In this document: one piece after another, positions 11,955 to 23,481 of the stretch
Layout of the letters: each line of letters starts with the position of its first letter
Numbering within the stretch: the stretch's first letter is position 1
NCBI GenBank assembly: GCA_037349315.1
Contig: JBAIAC010000006.1
Span: 21,177,501 to 21,241,500, forward strand
Length of the DNA: 64,000 nt
Source: Chelydra serpentina
Taxonomy: Eukaryota > Chordata > Testudines > Chelydridae
Reading direction: 5' to 3'
Translations under genes and position numbers: made by a program
The notes under the pieces: generated by a model
Database searches by the model: none
Seen by the model: the letters and a program-made list of their open reading frames with translations, nothing else
What the model was told of the DNA's origin: nothing

Positions 11955-11962
11955 TCCTAGAC

Positions 11963-13497
11963 CAATGTTGAGAGCTCAGACTATTGTTCATTTTATACAC
12001 TTTCAAGTTCTTCATCACATCAGTCCAGTCCCATTGGTTACCAACACCTCATGGGTACCAGTTCTATGAGCATCATAATTGTTGCTTGCTACAACAATTA
12101 ATTTTGTAATCTGTGTGAACTCAACTGCCAGCAGTTAAAGGCTCCTATTGTCTTTTCTGATAACAATGGGTAAAGTGGAGCTGCTAGGGCTGTCTAACCT
12201 CTCCCTAGTTTGCTTGATTTGTTCTGTTATTACACCAGCCTCTTTCCAACTGAATGTACTTTGTCTGGTTTTTCCATTGATTCCAGATCTTAATGGAGAA
12301 ATAAAGTGAGTTTAATATCCTTTCATCAGGAAAATCATTTATAGCAACCATCAATCTGACTTGCAGTTTAGCATTGCAGACTGCGTGATATACATACGAT
12401 TTTATTGATTTGAGCTGAACATTAAAGCAGAAACTTAGTCAACTTTTTTTGGGTCAATGAGAGCAATAAAGCAGAGGTATATCTGCTGCCAAAGTGTGAT
12501 GTCTTTATTCTCCTGGGAAGGAACATTTATAATCACCACCCCAGTGCTCTGCAAACAAGCATCACTCCCTTAAAGCAGGCTACTCTAATTTCTCATCCTG
12601 TAATGCAAAAACTGCCATTTCTATGGTTTCCTGCTAATTTACTTGGTAACAGAAACACCATGGCCCTAGTCAAAGCAGTATGGTTCTTAGAACAAGTGTG
12701 TATGGAGAGATGGGCCCTCTTTTAAGGGATTTGTTCTGTTCTTTTCTGTATTTCATGTTTTATAAACATTTTCAATAACACTCATAACTATGTAGCTAAG
12801 CACATGTTCTAGTGTTCTTGATTTTTTTTTAAGGTGCTCCTCCTTGCCTTAGCTCTGACCTATTGATCAGCTTTAGTAAAATGGCAGGTCTTCCCCCTTC
12901 TCCAGGTAATGACCTAAACTTTGTCCATAAACTTTCGTGCCTCTGAGTACCTATCCTCCTGCTGCCACTACGAACATCTGTGAAGTCAGAGATCATGGGA
13001 AATCTTCAACTATCCAAGGGATTTTGGAGTACTGCCCTCTGAATCATTCAGTAAGGTTTGTGCTGCTGATTTCCCTTTTCACTCTTCAAAATTGGTCCAT
13101 CATGTGGTAAATAATCCCCAGTAGGGACAAAACAGATGCAGCTCCTAGGCTACTTGCGGTAATCACTCCCCCTTCACAGAGAGTTCTAGTGCTCTTGTTC
13201 GAATAAGATGAGTCTCTATCATTTCAGTTATCACTATTTGTACTGCAGTCGTGCTCTAGGATCCCTATTCAACGTGTAACAAAAATCCCCATCTCTAATA
13301 GTCCATGATGTAAGCAAATCTCTTTAGATCGTAGAGAACCTATACACGCCCTCCCTCCCCCATCCTTCAACATAGCTAGTTCATCCTCTTGCTGTCTTTT
13401 AAGATCACTATTCCCTGTATTGCTTTGAAATAGAAAAGTCCTCTTCATCAACAGAGGTGGCTAGTGTTCCCTTTCATGAAGGTAACTTCCATTGTTG
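11963..13497. other. Intergenic, no recognised gene
   Basis: No exon or element with clear ends. Short open frames have no recognisable homology. Confidence 0.55.
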
Positions 13498-13505
13498 AGC
13501 TAGCA

Positions 13506-13818
13506 CAGGGGTAGGCAACCTATGGCACACGTGCCAAAGGCGGCAAGCGAGCTGATTTTCAGTGGCATTCACACTGCCCGGGTCCTGGCCACCGATCTTG
13601 GGGGGGCTCTGCATTTTAATTTAATTTCAAATGAAGCTTCTTAAACATTTTAAAAACCTTCTTTACTTTACATACAACAATAGTTTAGTTATATATTATA
13701 GACTTATAGAAAGAGATCTTCTGAAAACCTGAAAATGCATTACTGGCACGCAAAACCTTAAATTAGAGTGAATAAATGAAGTCTTGGCACACCACTTCTG
13801 AAAGGTTGCTGACCCCTG
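13506..13818. mobile_element. hAT MITE (CAGGGGTAGGCAACC ends)
   Basis: 313 bp with terminal inverted repeats CAGGGGTAGGCAACC and GGTTGCTGACCCCTG (13 of 15 pair). A perfect 8-bp duplication AGCTAGCA lies at 13498-13505 and 13819-13826. It is non-autonomous. Confidence 0.93.
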
Positions 13819-13826
13819 AGCTAGCA

Positions 13827-14837
13827 CCATGATTTGAAAAGGGGAGAGCAACAGACAATGGTCAAAGTCAAATAGCGTGTGCTCATTCAAGGCAATTTTT
13901 AAAGGAAATACATTTTAAAAGTCAACTAAGTGCAGAGAGGTTAAAAATGTAGGTTTGGAGATAAAATTGGACACGTTTAATGTCTTCGTGTGAATTAAAA
14001 TAAAACCTATTTCATCATACCTACAACCCTGTTCATTAGTGGTCTTGTAATAAAACTCCCATTAAATCAACTGAGTTAAAATCCATCCTTAGTTGCAGAC
14101 AGCTGGAAAATCTTGTACATACAGAACAAAAGTTTATTTTAAAAAACATTAAATCTTTTTTTAAGAAAAATGGTATTAAACAACTTTTCCACCTCAGAGG
14201 TGCCTGTTTAAATTAAAATTCAGGAACTGCCTGCCTTGTTTTAAATTTTAAAAACAACAACAAAAAACCCCACAAGTGTTGAATCAACACCTACCTGCCT
14301 TTTAAGTGGCCATTTTATGACCACATACTTCTCCCACTGGTTGTTGGGATGTTATTTTTATACCCCCGTTAACCCAAGTTTGAAAGGAGATCAGTCTTCA
14401 TTGTTTATGCTTAATGTCTACTGCACATTTCAACAGGTGAATGATAAAAGACTAAGTGAAAAGAGAAATCTAGTGACTATTTTGATAAGAAAATAGAAAC
14501 ATTAGCAGAAATGTATCAGTTATTACCCCTTGAAATAAACTCTGCTAAGTCTGGTAAGTTTTGTTATTTCAGCTCATGGTTGGACCTATTGCCTCAATAT
14601 TTCTCATGTTTAGTTTCATCTCCATTAACGCTGAATTTAGATTAGGGTAAACCTTTCAAAATGAACCATACCTTGGGGAGTTTTTAAAAAAAGAAAGGTT
14701 TACAGCATTAGAGATTTTTGGTATTTGGCACTGAACTGTAACCAAATATTGCAAAATTAAAAGGGGAAAAAAGCAGCTAAATGTCCTCTCTCCCTCCCCT
14801 CCCCCTTTGCTTCCCCTCAGTCTATACACTGGGACAG
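13827..14837. other. Intergenic, AT-rich, nothing recognised
   Basis: AT-rich sequence without a recognised gene or bounded element. The segment at 14270-14390 resembles 29545-29660 (TTTTTATACCCCCGTTAAC against TTTTTAATACCCCTGTTAAC), so it is probably part of an old dispersed repeat. Confidence 0.5.
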
Positions 14838-15062
14838 TAGGGTCCAGGGTTTAGGGTACTAGCCTAGGTCTTAGAAGACCTGGGATAAATTCCCTGTTCC
14901 ACTACAGCATTACATTGTGACCTTGGATAAGGTGTTTGGCCTCTCTGTCTCTGTCCAGCTCTAATGAAGATACTAGAATCGCCTACCCCACTAAGATGAT
15001 GTTAAATACAGAGGTGCTCAGATACTATTGGCATGGGGGCAATATAAGTACCTTAGATAACT
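14838..15062 (+). repeat. MIR-like CORE-SINE, near full length
   Basis: A tRNA-like head (AGGGTACTAGCC A-box region, GGGATAAATTCCC B-box region) is followed by the CORE stretch TGTGACCTTGGATAAGGTG and a 3' segment ending GGCAATATAAGTACC. This order is that of amniote MIR-like SINEs. Confidence 0.7.
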
Positions 15063-15409
15063 GGGGACGTAAACCAGCTTCAAATGGGCTACTGAATTGG
15101 AGGAAAGAGCCCTCTGAATGGGCACTCCTACACAAGGTCCATGGAGTAGTGGTGTCTGTTATTCTAATGAAATAGAGCATGCACACATGCAGCCAGGGAA
15201 TAGGCTGCAGCCCTATGGCCTTTTCTAGGTTTGGGATTATCCTCTTTAAAAGCACAGTTACATGTAGCCCAATTGTATAACCATAGCAATTTGTTACATG
15301 CTCTCACACAGCCTTTCAGCTTAGAATTGCAAAGTACATTCACATGCTAACGAAATCAGTCTCTCCACACAGCTGTGAGAGTAATAGTATATGTGCTGCC
15401 GAGTATTAT

Positions 15410-15537
15410 AACCATTTTGTATGTAGGTAAACTGAAGTAAAGAAATTAAGGGAGTTGCCAAAACACATTGTCAGTGGAAGAGCTGGCAATAGAAGGTAAG
15501 AGTCCTACCTCTAACTACTTTGCTCTAACCACTGAAG
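15410..15537 (-). repeat. MIR-like SINE fragment
   Basis: Antisense MIR core: GGTAAACTGAAGTAAAGAA, then CAGTGGAAGAGCTGGCAAT, and a tRNA-like end GCTCTAACCACTGAAGG. Confidence 0.65.
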
Positions 15538-17520
15538 GTCAGTTCCTCATCCATGTAAATAAAAGATCACAGTTAAAGTAGTAACGTATTTTCTCTGTTG
15601 GCTGGGGATAAGCGCTGGGTCCCCCTCCTGCGATGTAGTAATAAATTGAGAAATCTCTCTTCACGAATGACTGCAGTGTACACAGTTTCTGAAATGGACT
15701 GACCAGCCTCCTTCTATATATGAGCAGTGGGCTGCCCAAACTGCCCAGTGCAGTCTAATTATAACATTATTAATAAACTATTTATGCAGAGTAAAAAGTA
15801 ATTAACTGAAAGCAGGAAAAGCCCACGCATGATTCTGGTTCGTGAGACACAGGGAAAAGAAGTTGGTCAATCCAGAAACCTGCCCTGACCCTTTGCAGTA
15901 GCTCCTCCAGAATTCAGAAAACAGCAGTCATATAAAATAGCTGCAAGCTAAGAGCAATTTAGGGAAGTAGCTGTTGACCTCTAGTCCAGTGGTTTATCTT
16001 TTGGTGCCAAACATTGGTCTCATTGAAGTTTGTGGCAAAATTTCCGTTGGCTTCAGTGAGACCAGGATTTAGCCCTTCGGAATTAGTATCCTTTTAAACC
16101 TAGATCAATTACATTTTTGATGTCTTCAGTCAGGTAGCACACTGGCCTTCCCCTCCCATCCCAGCTCCTTCCCTTCCTTTTCTTCTGCAAAGGAGAGTCC
16201 AACAGCAAACTGTTTTAATCATTGGCATGCAAATTATTTTATTTGCTGTTTATTTTTTCATTGACCTTCCTCATCTCTTTGCAGCTACAGTGTGTGTGTA
16301 GTTCAGGGTTTTTTCCTCTTCAACCCAGTATAAGTTCTGAAAGAGAGAGAACATGCCTTATGAAATAATAATACCTAGGCTAAGTGTGCAACAACCAATA
16401 CTTGGTTCATCCTGTTTGGGGCTATAAGGAAGATGATCAGAAAATTGAAAAAGGGGAACCATTGTGTTATGGCTACTTCTTCCCCTTTGCCTGGTGATTT
16501 TAAAATATTTCTATCTCTGTTACTGGTTTGAAACATTAAAGTCCCCAAAAGATCTTCTAATGTTCTTTTCTGTCCTGTCCTGGGCGTTGCTGTGTTATAA
16601 GGAATGGAGTCCCAAGAGCAACAGAGCTGTTCTACGCTGACAGACTCTTCTTAGTTCCCAGGCAGAGGGCCTCGTAGCATAGCCCTGCAAGGAACATGAG
16701 CCAGCTAGGAAGGCTGGAGTGTGGAGAACAAGTCTGCTAGAGGAACGCTTCAACTGGGACAGGACTAAGAACCCTGCACAGAATGTTGTGAACCAGCTAG
16801 GAAGTCTGGGTGGGAGTTCTTATGTTTCCTTGTGAACTTTTTTTTTAAACCCAGACCCCAAGAAGAGTTAGCTTACACACCTATGTTGAATTTATAGGAC
16901 AGCCCAAGAAGGGGAACTGAGGCAGCAGTCAGACCGGACAGATGGTTTTGCTACACTCCAAGTGCTGTATAAACATTAAGGGTTTGGTCATTTCTGACTT
17001 TGCCTTGCACACTAAGCCCGAGCTTTTCTGTCCACATACAAATGAGTCTGACTCAGGTCCATAAGCCCTCTGCACCCAGGTCCTAGAGCCCTGCTAAGGG
17101 GGTGGGTCAGAGCCCAAGTTCCCTTCTGACTTGGGTCCAAGCCTTGTCATTTTGCAGCATGGACACCAGTCAGGCCACAGACCCATCAGAAGGTCTGCGT
17201 AGCGCAGAATGGATGCATTAGCGTGACTTTGAGACTCAGGTTTTCAGTGCAGTGTGGACACAACCACAGGCTTGGAAATACTGAGTCCAGAAGCCCAGGT
17301 CCCCAGACCCAGACTTGTAGGATATGTCCACACTGCAATGTAAGCCCATGGTTAGTAAAACTCAAGTTAGCAGCCCCTGGGCTTGTTAACTTAGGGTTTG
17401 AGGGTCTGCACTCATTTGTAACCTGAGGTTAGGAATTGTTAAACCATGGTCCCAACTTGGGGCTCCAGTGTCTTCACTGCATTATGCGAGCCTGAGTCCA
17501 ACTGCCCATATCCCAGACTT
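15538..17520. other. Intergenic with unclassified dispersed repeats
   Basis: No gene seen. The segment 16990-17500 has repeated motifs of the PIF-Harbinger-like turtle type (TGTGGACACAACC, ATGTCCACACTGCA), but its ends could not be set. The segment 16600-16950 has LTR-like composition without boundaries. Confidence 0.4.
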
Positions 17521-17890
17521 AGACTCATAGACTTTAAGGTCAGAAGGGACCATTATGATCATCTAGTCTGACCTCCTGCACAATGCAGACCACAGAATCT
17601 CACCCACCCACTTCTGGAATAATCCTCTCACCTATGTCTCAGCTATTGAAGTCCTCAAATCATGGTTTAAAGACTTCAAGATGCAGAGAATCCTCCAGCA
17701 AGTGACCCATGCCCAATGCTGCAGAGGAAGGCGAAAAACCGCCAGGGCCTCTGCCAATCTACCCTGGAGGAAAATTCCTTCCCGACCCCAAATATGGCGA
17801 TCAGCTGAACCCTGAGCATGTGGGCAAGACTCACCAGCCAGACTCCCAGGAAAAAGTTATCTGACTTCCTTGTGCCCATCCAAAATGTGG
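17521..17890. repeat. Turtle interspersed repeat (AAGGTCAGAAGGGACCAT type)
   Basis: Contains GGTCAGAAGGGACCATTATG, ATCATCTAGTCTGACCTCCT and AAATTCCTTCCCGACCCCAA, motifs of a very common turtle repeat often grouped with CR1 3' ends. A second copy lies at 59390-59520. Confidence 0.6.
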
Positions 17891-18039
17891 CCACTCTAGC
17901 CTTTATTCATGGTGCAGTGTGGGAAAACGTGACTGTCCACCAAACTTGACTGTGCAGGGGATTCTTTTGGTGGACTTCCAGAGCATGAGTTCAATGGGGC
18001 TGCATCTCTACTGCATCCCTCCCACCTTGACTCAGGCTT

Positions 18040-18640
18040 GGACCCTCCTCCCCCCATGCACACTGCTGCCTCACTTTAGGCATCCAGATGCCAATGTCCT
18101 GCCTAAGCCCCAGAGAGACTCATGAAGCAGCTCTGGGGCCTGAGCCAGCAGGTGTGTTCAGAAACTGCCTACCAGAGCAGGTCACATTCAAGAGGTGGCA
18201 GTGGCCACCTTATAACTTTCAGTGTGGTGCTTAGAGCACTCACCTGGGATGTAGAAGGCCCAGGTTCAAGTTTGCCTTTGCTCTCTTTTTTGGCCCAATT
18301 ATTGTTTAAGTATTTATGTATGGAAGAAGAGTTATTTGGCAAGCAAGTATGTTTCTGTAGTCTGATGGTTAGAGCACCCACCTGGCAGTGGGGAGACCAG
18401 GGGTTCAATCTTTCTGCTCTCATCACTCTTTCATTAGTTATCCAGCATGCAAGTACTTCAAGAAGAGAAACTGAGGGAGTCCCACATAAAAAATATCCCA
18501 GAGCTCAGTGGTTAGAGTGCTTGCCTAAAAGGTAGGGAAACGCTGGTTCAAATCCTTTCCTCTGGGAGAGAGAGGGAGGACTTGAACCTTGCTTTCCCAT
18601 ACCCCGGGTGAGTGCTCTAACCACTGGGCTTAAAGTTAAA
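18040..18640. repeat. Cluster of tRNA-like SINE heads, three direct and one inverted
   Basis: Four tRNA-like units with A-box and B-box motifs lie within 410 bp. On + they are 18221-18277 (TTAGAGCACTCACC, GGTTCAAG), 18353-18420 (GGTTAGAGCACCCACC, GGGTTCAATC) and 18500-18560 (GGTTAGAGTGCTTGCC, GGTTCAAATCC). On - there is one at 18577-18630 (AGTGGTTAGAGCACTCACCC on that strand). They lie within a larger dispersed repeat whose left part (CACACTGCTGCCTCACTTTAG) recurs at 44907-44930. These are not functional tRNA genes: stems do not pair fully. Confidence 0.6.
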
Positions 18641-18796
18641 GTTATACAGCTCCTCCTCCTTCCCTCCCCTAACTTAGCCGCCTAACTGCAGGTGTCAGGT
18701 TTCTGTTTGTGGCATGTTAAAGTGACATAGACATCTCCCTGCAGCCTGCCTGTAGGTACCTATCTCCGAGAGAGGAATGTGTGCTAAGCATCTCCC

Positions 18797-19171
18797 CATA
18801 GGTGCCGACTCCATGGGTGCTCCAGGGCTGGAGCACCCACATAAAATTTTTGCGGACGCTTAGCACCCACCAGCAGCTAAGCTCCTCCCCTCCCCCCCAG
18901 CATCTCCTGCTCACTGGCAGCCCCACAGATCAACTTCTCTGCCTCCCGCCCACCACAGATCAGCTTTTCCACAGCATGCAGGAGGCACTTGGCAGGAGGG
19001 GGAAGAGTGGGGATGGGAAGTGCTCAAAGGGGGGGGGGGGGAAGAAGCAGGGCTGGGGGCGGAGTGAAGGCAGGAAGAAGTGGGATGGGTTTGGGGGAAG
19101 GGGTGGAGGGGTGGGACCTGGGCAGGGGGAGGGGGTCAAGCACCCCGGTACAGAGGAAGTTGGCACCTATG
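18797..19171. mobile_element. hAT element (CATAGGTGCCGACTCC ends)
   Basis: 375 bp with a perfect 8-bp duplication CATCTCCC (18789-18796 and 19172-19179). The ends are CATAGGTGCCGACTCC and GAAGTTGGCACCTATG. A purine-rich G tract lies inside (19027-19140). It is the same family as 37544-37874. Confidence 0.92.
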
Positions 19172-19385
19172 CATCTCCCATTTGCTCCCCACCTAATGTG
19201 CTGGCTTTTGTGGGTCACAGTCCAAGGTGCCCAACTCTCCCGCTTCATTCCATAGGGAACCTAGCTGCCTCACTCAGTTTTGTGGATTGCACGGTTGTTC
19301 CTGCGATTTTTTTAGGTGCCTAAACGTTAGGCCCCAAGATGCTCAGCATTACAGTGCCTAAGTCTCTTCATGGATCCCACCCTTC

Positions 19386-19687
19386 GACTATGTCCACACT
19401 TAGAGCTGTGATTCCCAGCTGGCAGACGCATACTGGGGCTAGTGCTCAGCACACTACCCCGCTAAAAATAGTAGTCCAGGAAGGAGAGAGTGGCAGCATG
19501 GACTAGCCACCTGAGTATGTACCCATGGAGTCCAGATGGCTTTGCACGCGAGGCAGCTAGCCTGTACTGCTGCCCAAGCTACCGCAGGGACACTTCTATT
19601 TTTGACGTGCTAGCTCCATGAAAGTTAGCACAAGTATGTCTATGAAAGCTGGGAAGCGCACCCCCACCACCCAGTGTAGACATAGCC
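19386..19687. mobile_element. PIF-Harbinger-like MITE, probable
   Basis: The ends GACTATGTCCACACT and AGTGTAGACATAGCC pair at 13 of 15 positions. Such ends are typical of turtle Harbinger-type MITEs. A 3-bp duplication is not clear. Confidence 0.5.
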
Positions 19688-19730
19688 TTGTGACTTACCC
19701 TGGGTCCCACAGGAAGTCTATGGCAGAGCC

Positions 19731-20050
19731 CAGTAGCGCAGCCAGGTCTGGAGCGCAGGGGAAGCGGCGCTATAAAAAGGCGCCTCCCCCTGTACTCACC
19801 CAGCGCGGCTCCAGGTCTTCGGCGGCACTTCGGCGGCGGATCCTCACTCACTCTGGGTCTTCGGTGGTACCCTCCGCCGAAATGCCGCCGAAGACCCGGA
19901 GCGCTGTCGGGTGAGTGCAAGAAGCGGCGCTTAAAAAGAAGCGGCGCCTTTAGCGCTGCTAAAAAAAGGCGCCGCTTCCTTTTTAAGGCGCCGCTTCTGC
20001 TCACAGGGGGAGCAGCCGCTCCCCCTGCTCCCCCCCTGGCTACGCTACTG
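19731..20050. mobile_element. GC-rich hAT element (CAGTAGCG ends)
   Basis: 320 bp bounded by a perfect 8-bp duplication GCAGAGCC (19723-19730 and 20051-20058). The ends are CAGTAGCGCAGCCAGG and CCTGGCTACGCTACTG, inverted with one mismatch. The interior is CpG-rich with repeated GAAGCGGCGC and its complement, so it can fold into several hairpins. Open frames on both strands are artefacts of composition. Confidence 0.92.
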
Positions 20051-20449
20051 GCAGAGCCAGGAATTGGAGCCAGCTATCCTGAGTTTCAGTGCACAGCCTT
20101 AGACCTGCTCTTTCTCACTGAGAAGGAGCATTCCCAGCCTGACACCTTGGCTCCTATGTAGGGTCTGGTCAAAAACTGGTCCTTGTGCAACTCTCAGTGC
20201 TGCCGCTGGCACTCGTCACCCCCAGATTGGGCTTGAAGGATAGGCAGCAAGTGGGCCCATGGTTCTGCTCCCATTTCATACCAGCAGAGGTGTCCCTGTG
20301 GGGTGTAGGGACATTAGGCTGCAGCATTCTCCGAAGCTGCGGGAGACACTGAACCTGAGACATACACAACACTTGCAGGCGTTTCTCCTGGGGCAGTGCT
20401 TCGCCACACAGCCCCTGCTTAAAAGTCCCCTGTGCAACAGTTAAATAGG

Positions 20450-20575
20450 AGAATCTTCATTTAACAGATGGGGAAACTGAGGCCCAGAGGCTAACTGACC
20501 TGACCAAAGTCACACACTGAGTCTGGCAGAGCTAGCAATCAGAGCCAGTGCTCTTGCTTGCTATTCTGCAGCTCT
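20450..20575 (-). repeat. MIR SINE fragment, well preserved core
   Basis: Antisense MIR core with ACAGATGGGGAAACTGAGGC, CAAAGTCACACACTGAGTC and GCCAGTGCTCTTGCTTGC. Close to the general MIR consensus. Confidence 0.8.
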
Positions 20576-20579
20576 AAAC

Positions 20580-22832
20580 ACAAGGCCCTCCTTATCTCTG
20601 GTAACACCGGTTTTACTGAGTATTTTAGTTTGTGGGGGATTAAAGAACTATGCGTGAATCAAAAATCATAGTACAGACTGTATCTAGTCTGACTTTTAGG
20701 GTTTGTCGGGCACCGGCAATCTCTGTACCTGCTACATCCTGGACACAGTACAGCAGTTGTAGAAATTTATATGCAGGAATTTTATATGGTTAGTGAAGTA
20801 TATGGTTTCTGTGTGATATGTGCCTATGTTCTGCCTTGATAATCTAATAGGTCTTCTTTCTTTGTGCTGTGATTACTCATCTCTCAGGATGCAGCTGAGA
20901 TCGCTCAGCTTGTTTCACTGAACACACAAATTGGATTGGAAATCTGGGCTGGGTTAAAACAGATTTGGAGCATACGGAATACTTTTAAATGTGGCGTGTT
21001 ATTGCAGTCAGAGACATACTCTATTTCCTGCACAGTACTGAACTCAGATATTGTATTTCAGCCACTATATGAATGACATGCTGAACATATAGATATGCAC
21101 CTACCATGCTAAAATAACATTGTGTCAGATCAAGCCTACCCTTGGAAAAACACATTCCAGGGACAGATTTATTCCCCCCACCCCACTGCCCCCAAACAAC
21201 TGAATGTCTCAGAATATGTAAAGAGAAAAGAAAGAGAAGGGAAACATACAGTAAAGTAATAATCCTTTAGTGCTCAAATTTAACATATTATGTACCCCCC
21301 AAGAACACAAAACATGCATCCAACATAGTGGGACTCATCTATTCACCCTTCCCATGCACACATATACTGTACATCCCTAGATTCTATATAGAAAAATGGT
21401 GCAGCCCTGGTTATGTCTTATATCCCAGGGCAGAGAAAGGGTTAACCCACTTTGTTCTGCTCCACAGAGCTCAGACCTGCATTGCTGCAGTGCACCAGTT
21501 CTTCTCTTCTTTCAGTCCTCTCTGCATAGTGCAGAGCAAGGGCTTTCTAAATGAAGTTGGAGGGAAATATATAATGCAAACTTTTCTTTTCACTGTATGA
21601 TATGATGTAGCCTGTGTTGCATCTATCACTGAAAGTCAAAGTAACTTAAGATTTGAACTGTTTCCTGGTTATAGAGAAAGGAGAACTAATTGTTCTTGAC
21701 TGCAGGAAACTGCTGATCTTTTGACATGGAGACCTTACAGTTACCCTGGGTTTCAAAAGCGCCTAGAGTGTGAACCTTGCACAATTCTGTAACTTGAAGT
21801 GATTCACTGAGATTAAACGTTTAGATTCTGGTCAGTTGAGTTGTGGGAAGAGGGAGGGAGAGAAAGAGGAGGGCATGATCTAATCTAGCCCTCTGATAAA
21901 AGGCCCATATAATGTAATATGAACTTAACCAATTGGGTTCTATGCAAAGTAAATATGTTTCTATGGCAATTATTTAAACAAATAGAATTTAAGAGAGAAT
22001 ATCTTTGTAGCATTTTAAACCATTCTATAGAATTTAATATCCTTGCTGTGAAAACTTGTAGGCTAAGTTTGACAATTCTATAAAAGGTTATTTTCTATTA
22101 GATTCTATATGGATCTAAGAATCAGTCATTATTGGAATATGCTTTTCTGTCAGAGATACAATACAAGATATTGAGTATGAAGCAGTGATATTTTTATTTG
22201 TTTTCAAATACATTCTTAATATTACTTACGTTTCTTAATTTTAGATACATAATTCTAGAAATGTGGATAAATAGCCTGATTTATCAGCAGTACCTGAACT
22301 AAATGTACATGCTTTCCCAAATCCTAATATTAAAGTGCCTACAGACCATTATACTTAGTATTTTTGTATTATTTTTTACATCTTTTAAGAATTCACTTTA
22401 AACCCATTGATCTTTTTTTAAAAAAAGGGAGTAGATTGATTATTTGGCCAAATAATCAGTCCTTATTAAACAGAAGATTGGTCAGAACTGTGGTGAGTAA
22501 ATCCCAGCAGAATCTGGTTTGCCTTGCTCACTACTGAATCAGACTGATGTTAATATATTTTTGAAGCTCATTAAAAAAAGCCCAACCCAACAACCCATAC
22601 CTCAAGTAATGTACAAATATACACATCCCCTTTGACTTAGAGCATTCTGAGATAGGTATAGCAGCTACCCCGCCATCCCTATTCCTTTTGTTCTGTCTTC
22701 ATTTGCTCAAGACACTCAGGATTTTTTTAAAGGAAGAACTAGCTCAAAGTTCCATTTGATATTTGTAAAGATTCTTTAGGAGGGATCTCAAAGTTCCAGT
22801 GGCAGGTTTGTCAGGCGGTGGGGGGAGGGTGC
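20580..22832. other. Intergenic, 3' flank of MSGN1
   Basis: AT-rich sequence with no exon or bounded element recognised. It includes the MSGN1 3' UTR next to 22832 on the - strand, but no poly(A) signal could be assigned with confidence. Confidence 0.5.
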
Positions 22833-23348
22833 CTATGCCCGTTTGACATTGTTCAGCAGGTCTGTGAGTTCACTGATGTACTTGATGGTGTATTTCAGTG
22901 TCTGTATTTTGGTGAGAGGCTGGCCTCTTTGGCTGTAGACAGGAGGTAGGTAATTGCGCAAGGTGTGTAAAGCATCAGCCAGAGTCCTCATCCTGAGCTT
23001 CTCTCTCTCACTGGCTTTCCTTCTGCGCTGGGCTGACATCCTGGCCTTGGTGCCTTTCTGAGCCTTGGCCTGTCCAGCATTCGGTAAGTATGCGGAAGGA
23101 AAATCCATCAAGCTGTATCCGATCAGGCTGCCGCTGCTGCTGTTGTAGGGCATCTCAATCACAGCTGGGCAAGGGGAAGAAGAATACGATTCAAAGGAAG
23201 GAGATGGAGATAAGCTGTGAGGGGAGGAGATCTGGTTCAGCTCATAGGTTCCTGCACTGCTCTTCCAGTCCCAGGAAGACAGAAAGACAGAATTATCAGC
23301 ACCCAAACCATCTTCCATATTCGGCAAAGTCTCATGCAATTTATCCAT
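22833..23348 (-). CDS. MSGN1: Mesogenin 1, bHLH transcription factor, single exon
   Basis: MSGN1 drives presomitic mesoderm differentiation and acts in the nucleus as a class II bHLH factor with E-protein partners. The 171-residue product starts [16 protein letters not shown], which aligns with the mammalian N-terminus. A Ser/Pro-rich region follows ([19 protein letters not shown]), then the bHLH at about residues 107-166. That holds the basic region [20 protein letters not shown], helix 1, a loop with [11 protein letters not shown], helix 2 [19 protein letters not shown], and a short tail. The frame stays open for 50 codons upstream but has no ATG before 23348 (the upstream opening codon is TTG), so I chose 23348. 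It is about 20 residues shorter than human MSGN1 (193, from memory), in the middle region. Nearest gene on the same strand is GEN1, as in human 2p24. Confidence 0.96.
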   Translation of the reverse strand: MDKLHETLPNMEDGLGADNSVFLSSWDWKSSAGTYELNQISSPHSLSPSPSFESYSSSPCPAVIEMPYNSSSGSLIGYSLMDFPSAYLPNAGQAKAQKGTKARMSAQRRRKASEREKLRMRTLADALHTLRNYLPPVYSQRGQPLTKIQTLKYTIKYISELTDLLNNVKRA

Positions 23349-23481
23349 CCAGGAAGAGCAGTTGTGAGAAGCAATTCCTTTAGCTAACGAGCAATGGCTG
23401 AAGTCTCTATGCAGGGAGACCCTTTTATGACTGGGGGGTGGGGGAGAAGTGACAAAGTGGGAAAGAGGGTTTGGTGAGATC

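Noticed and set aside
18221..18630. Functional tRNA genes
   Set aside because: A- and B-box motifs are present, but the acceptor, anticodon and T stems do not pair as in a tRNA; these are SINE heads.
18802..19323. 173-codon frame on +
   Set aside because: It spans the hAT element 18797-19171 and its flank; the Gly/Arg-rich product is a by-product of the G-rich tract.
19579..20004. 141-codon frame on -
   Set aside because: It is contained mostly in the GC-rich hAT at 19731-20050 and crosses its edge.
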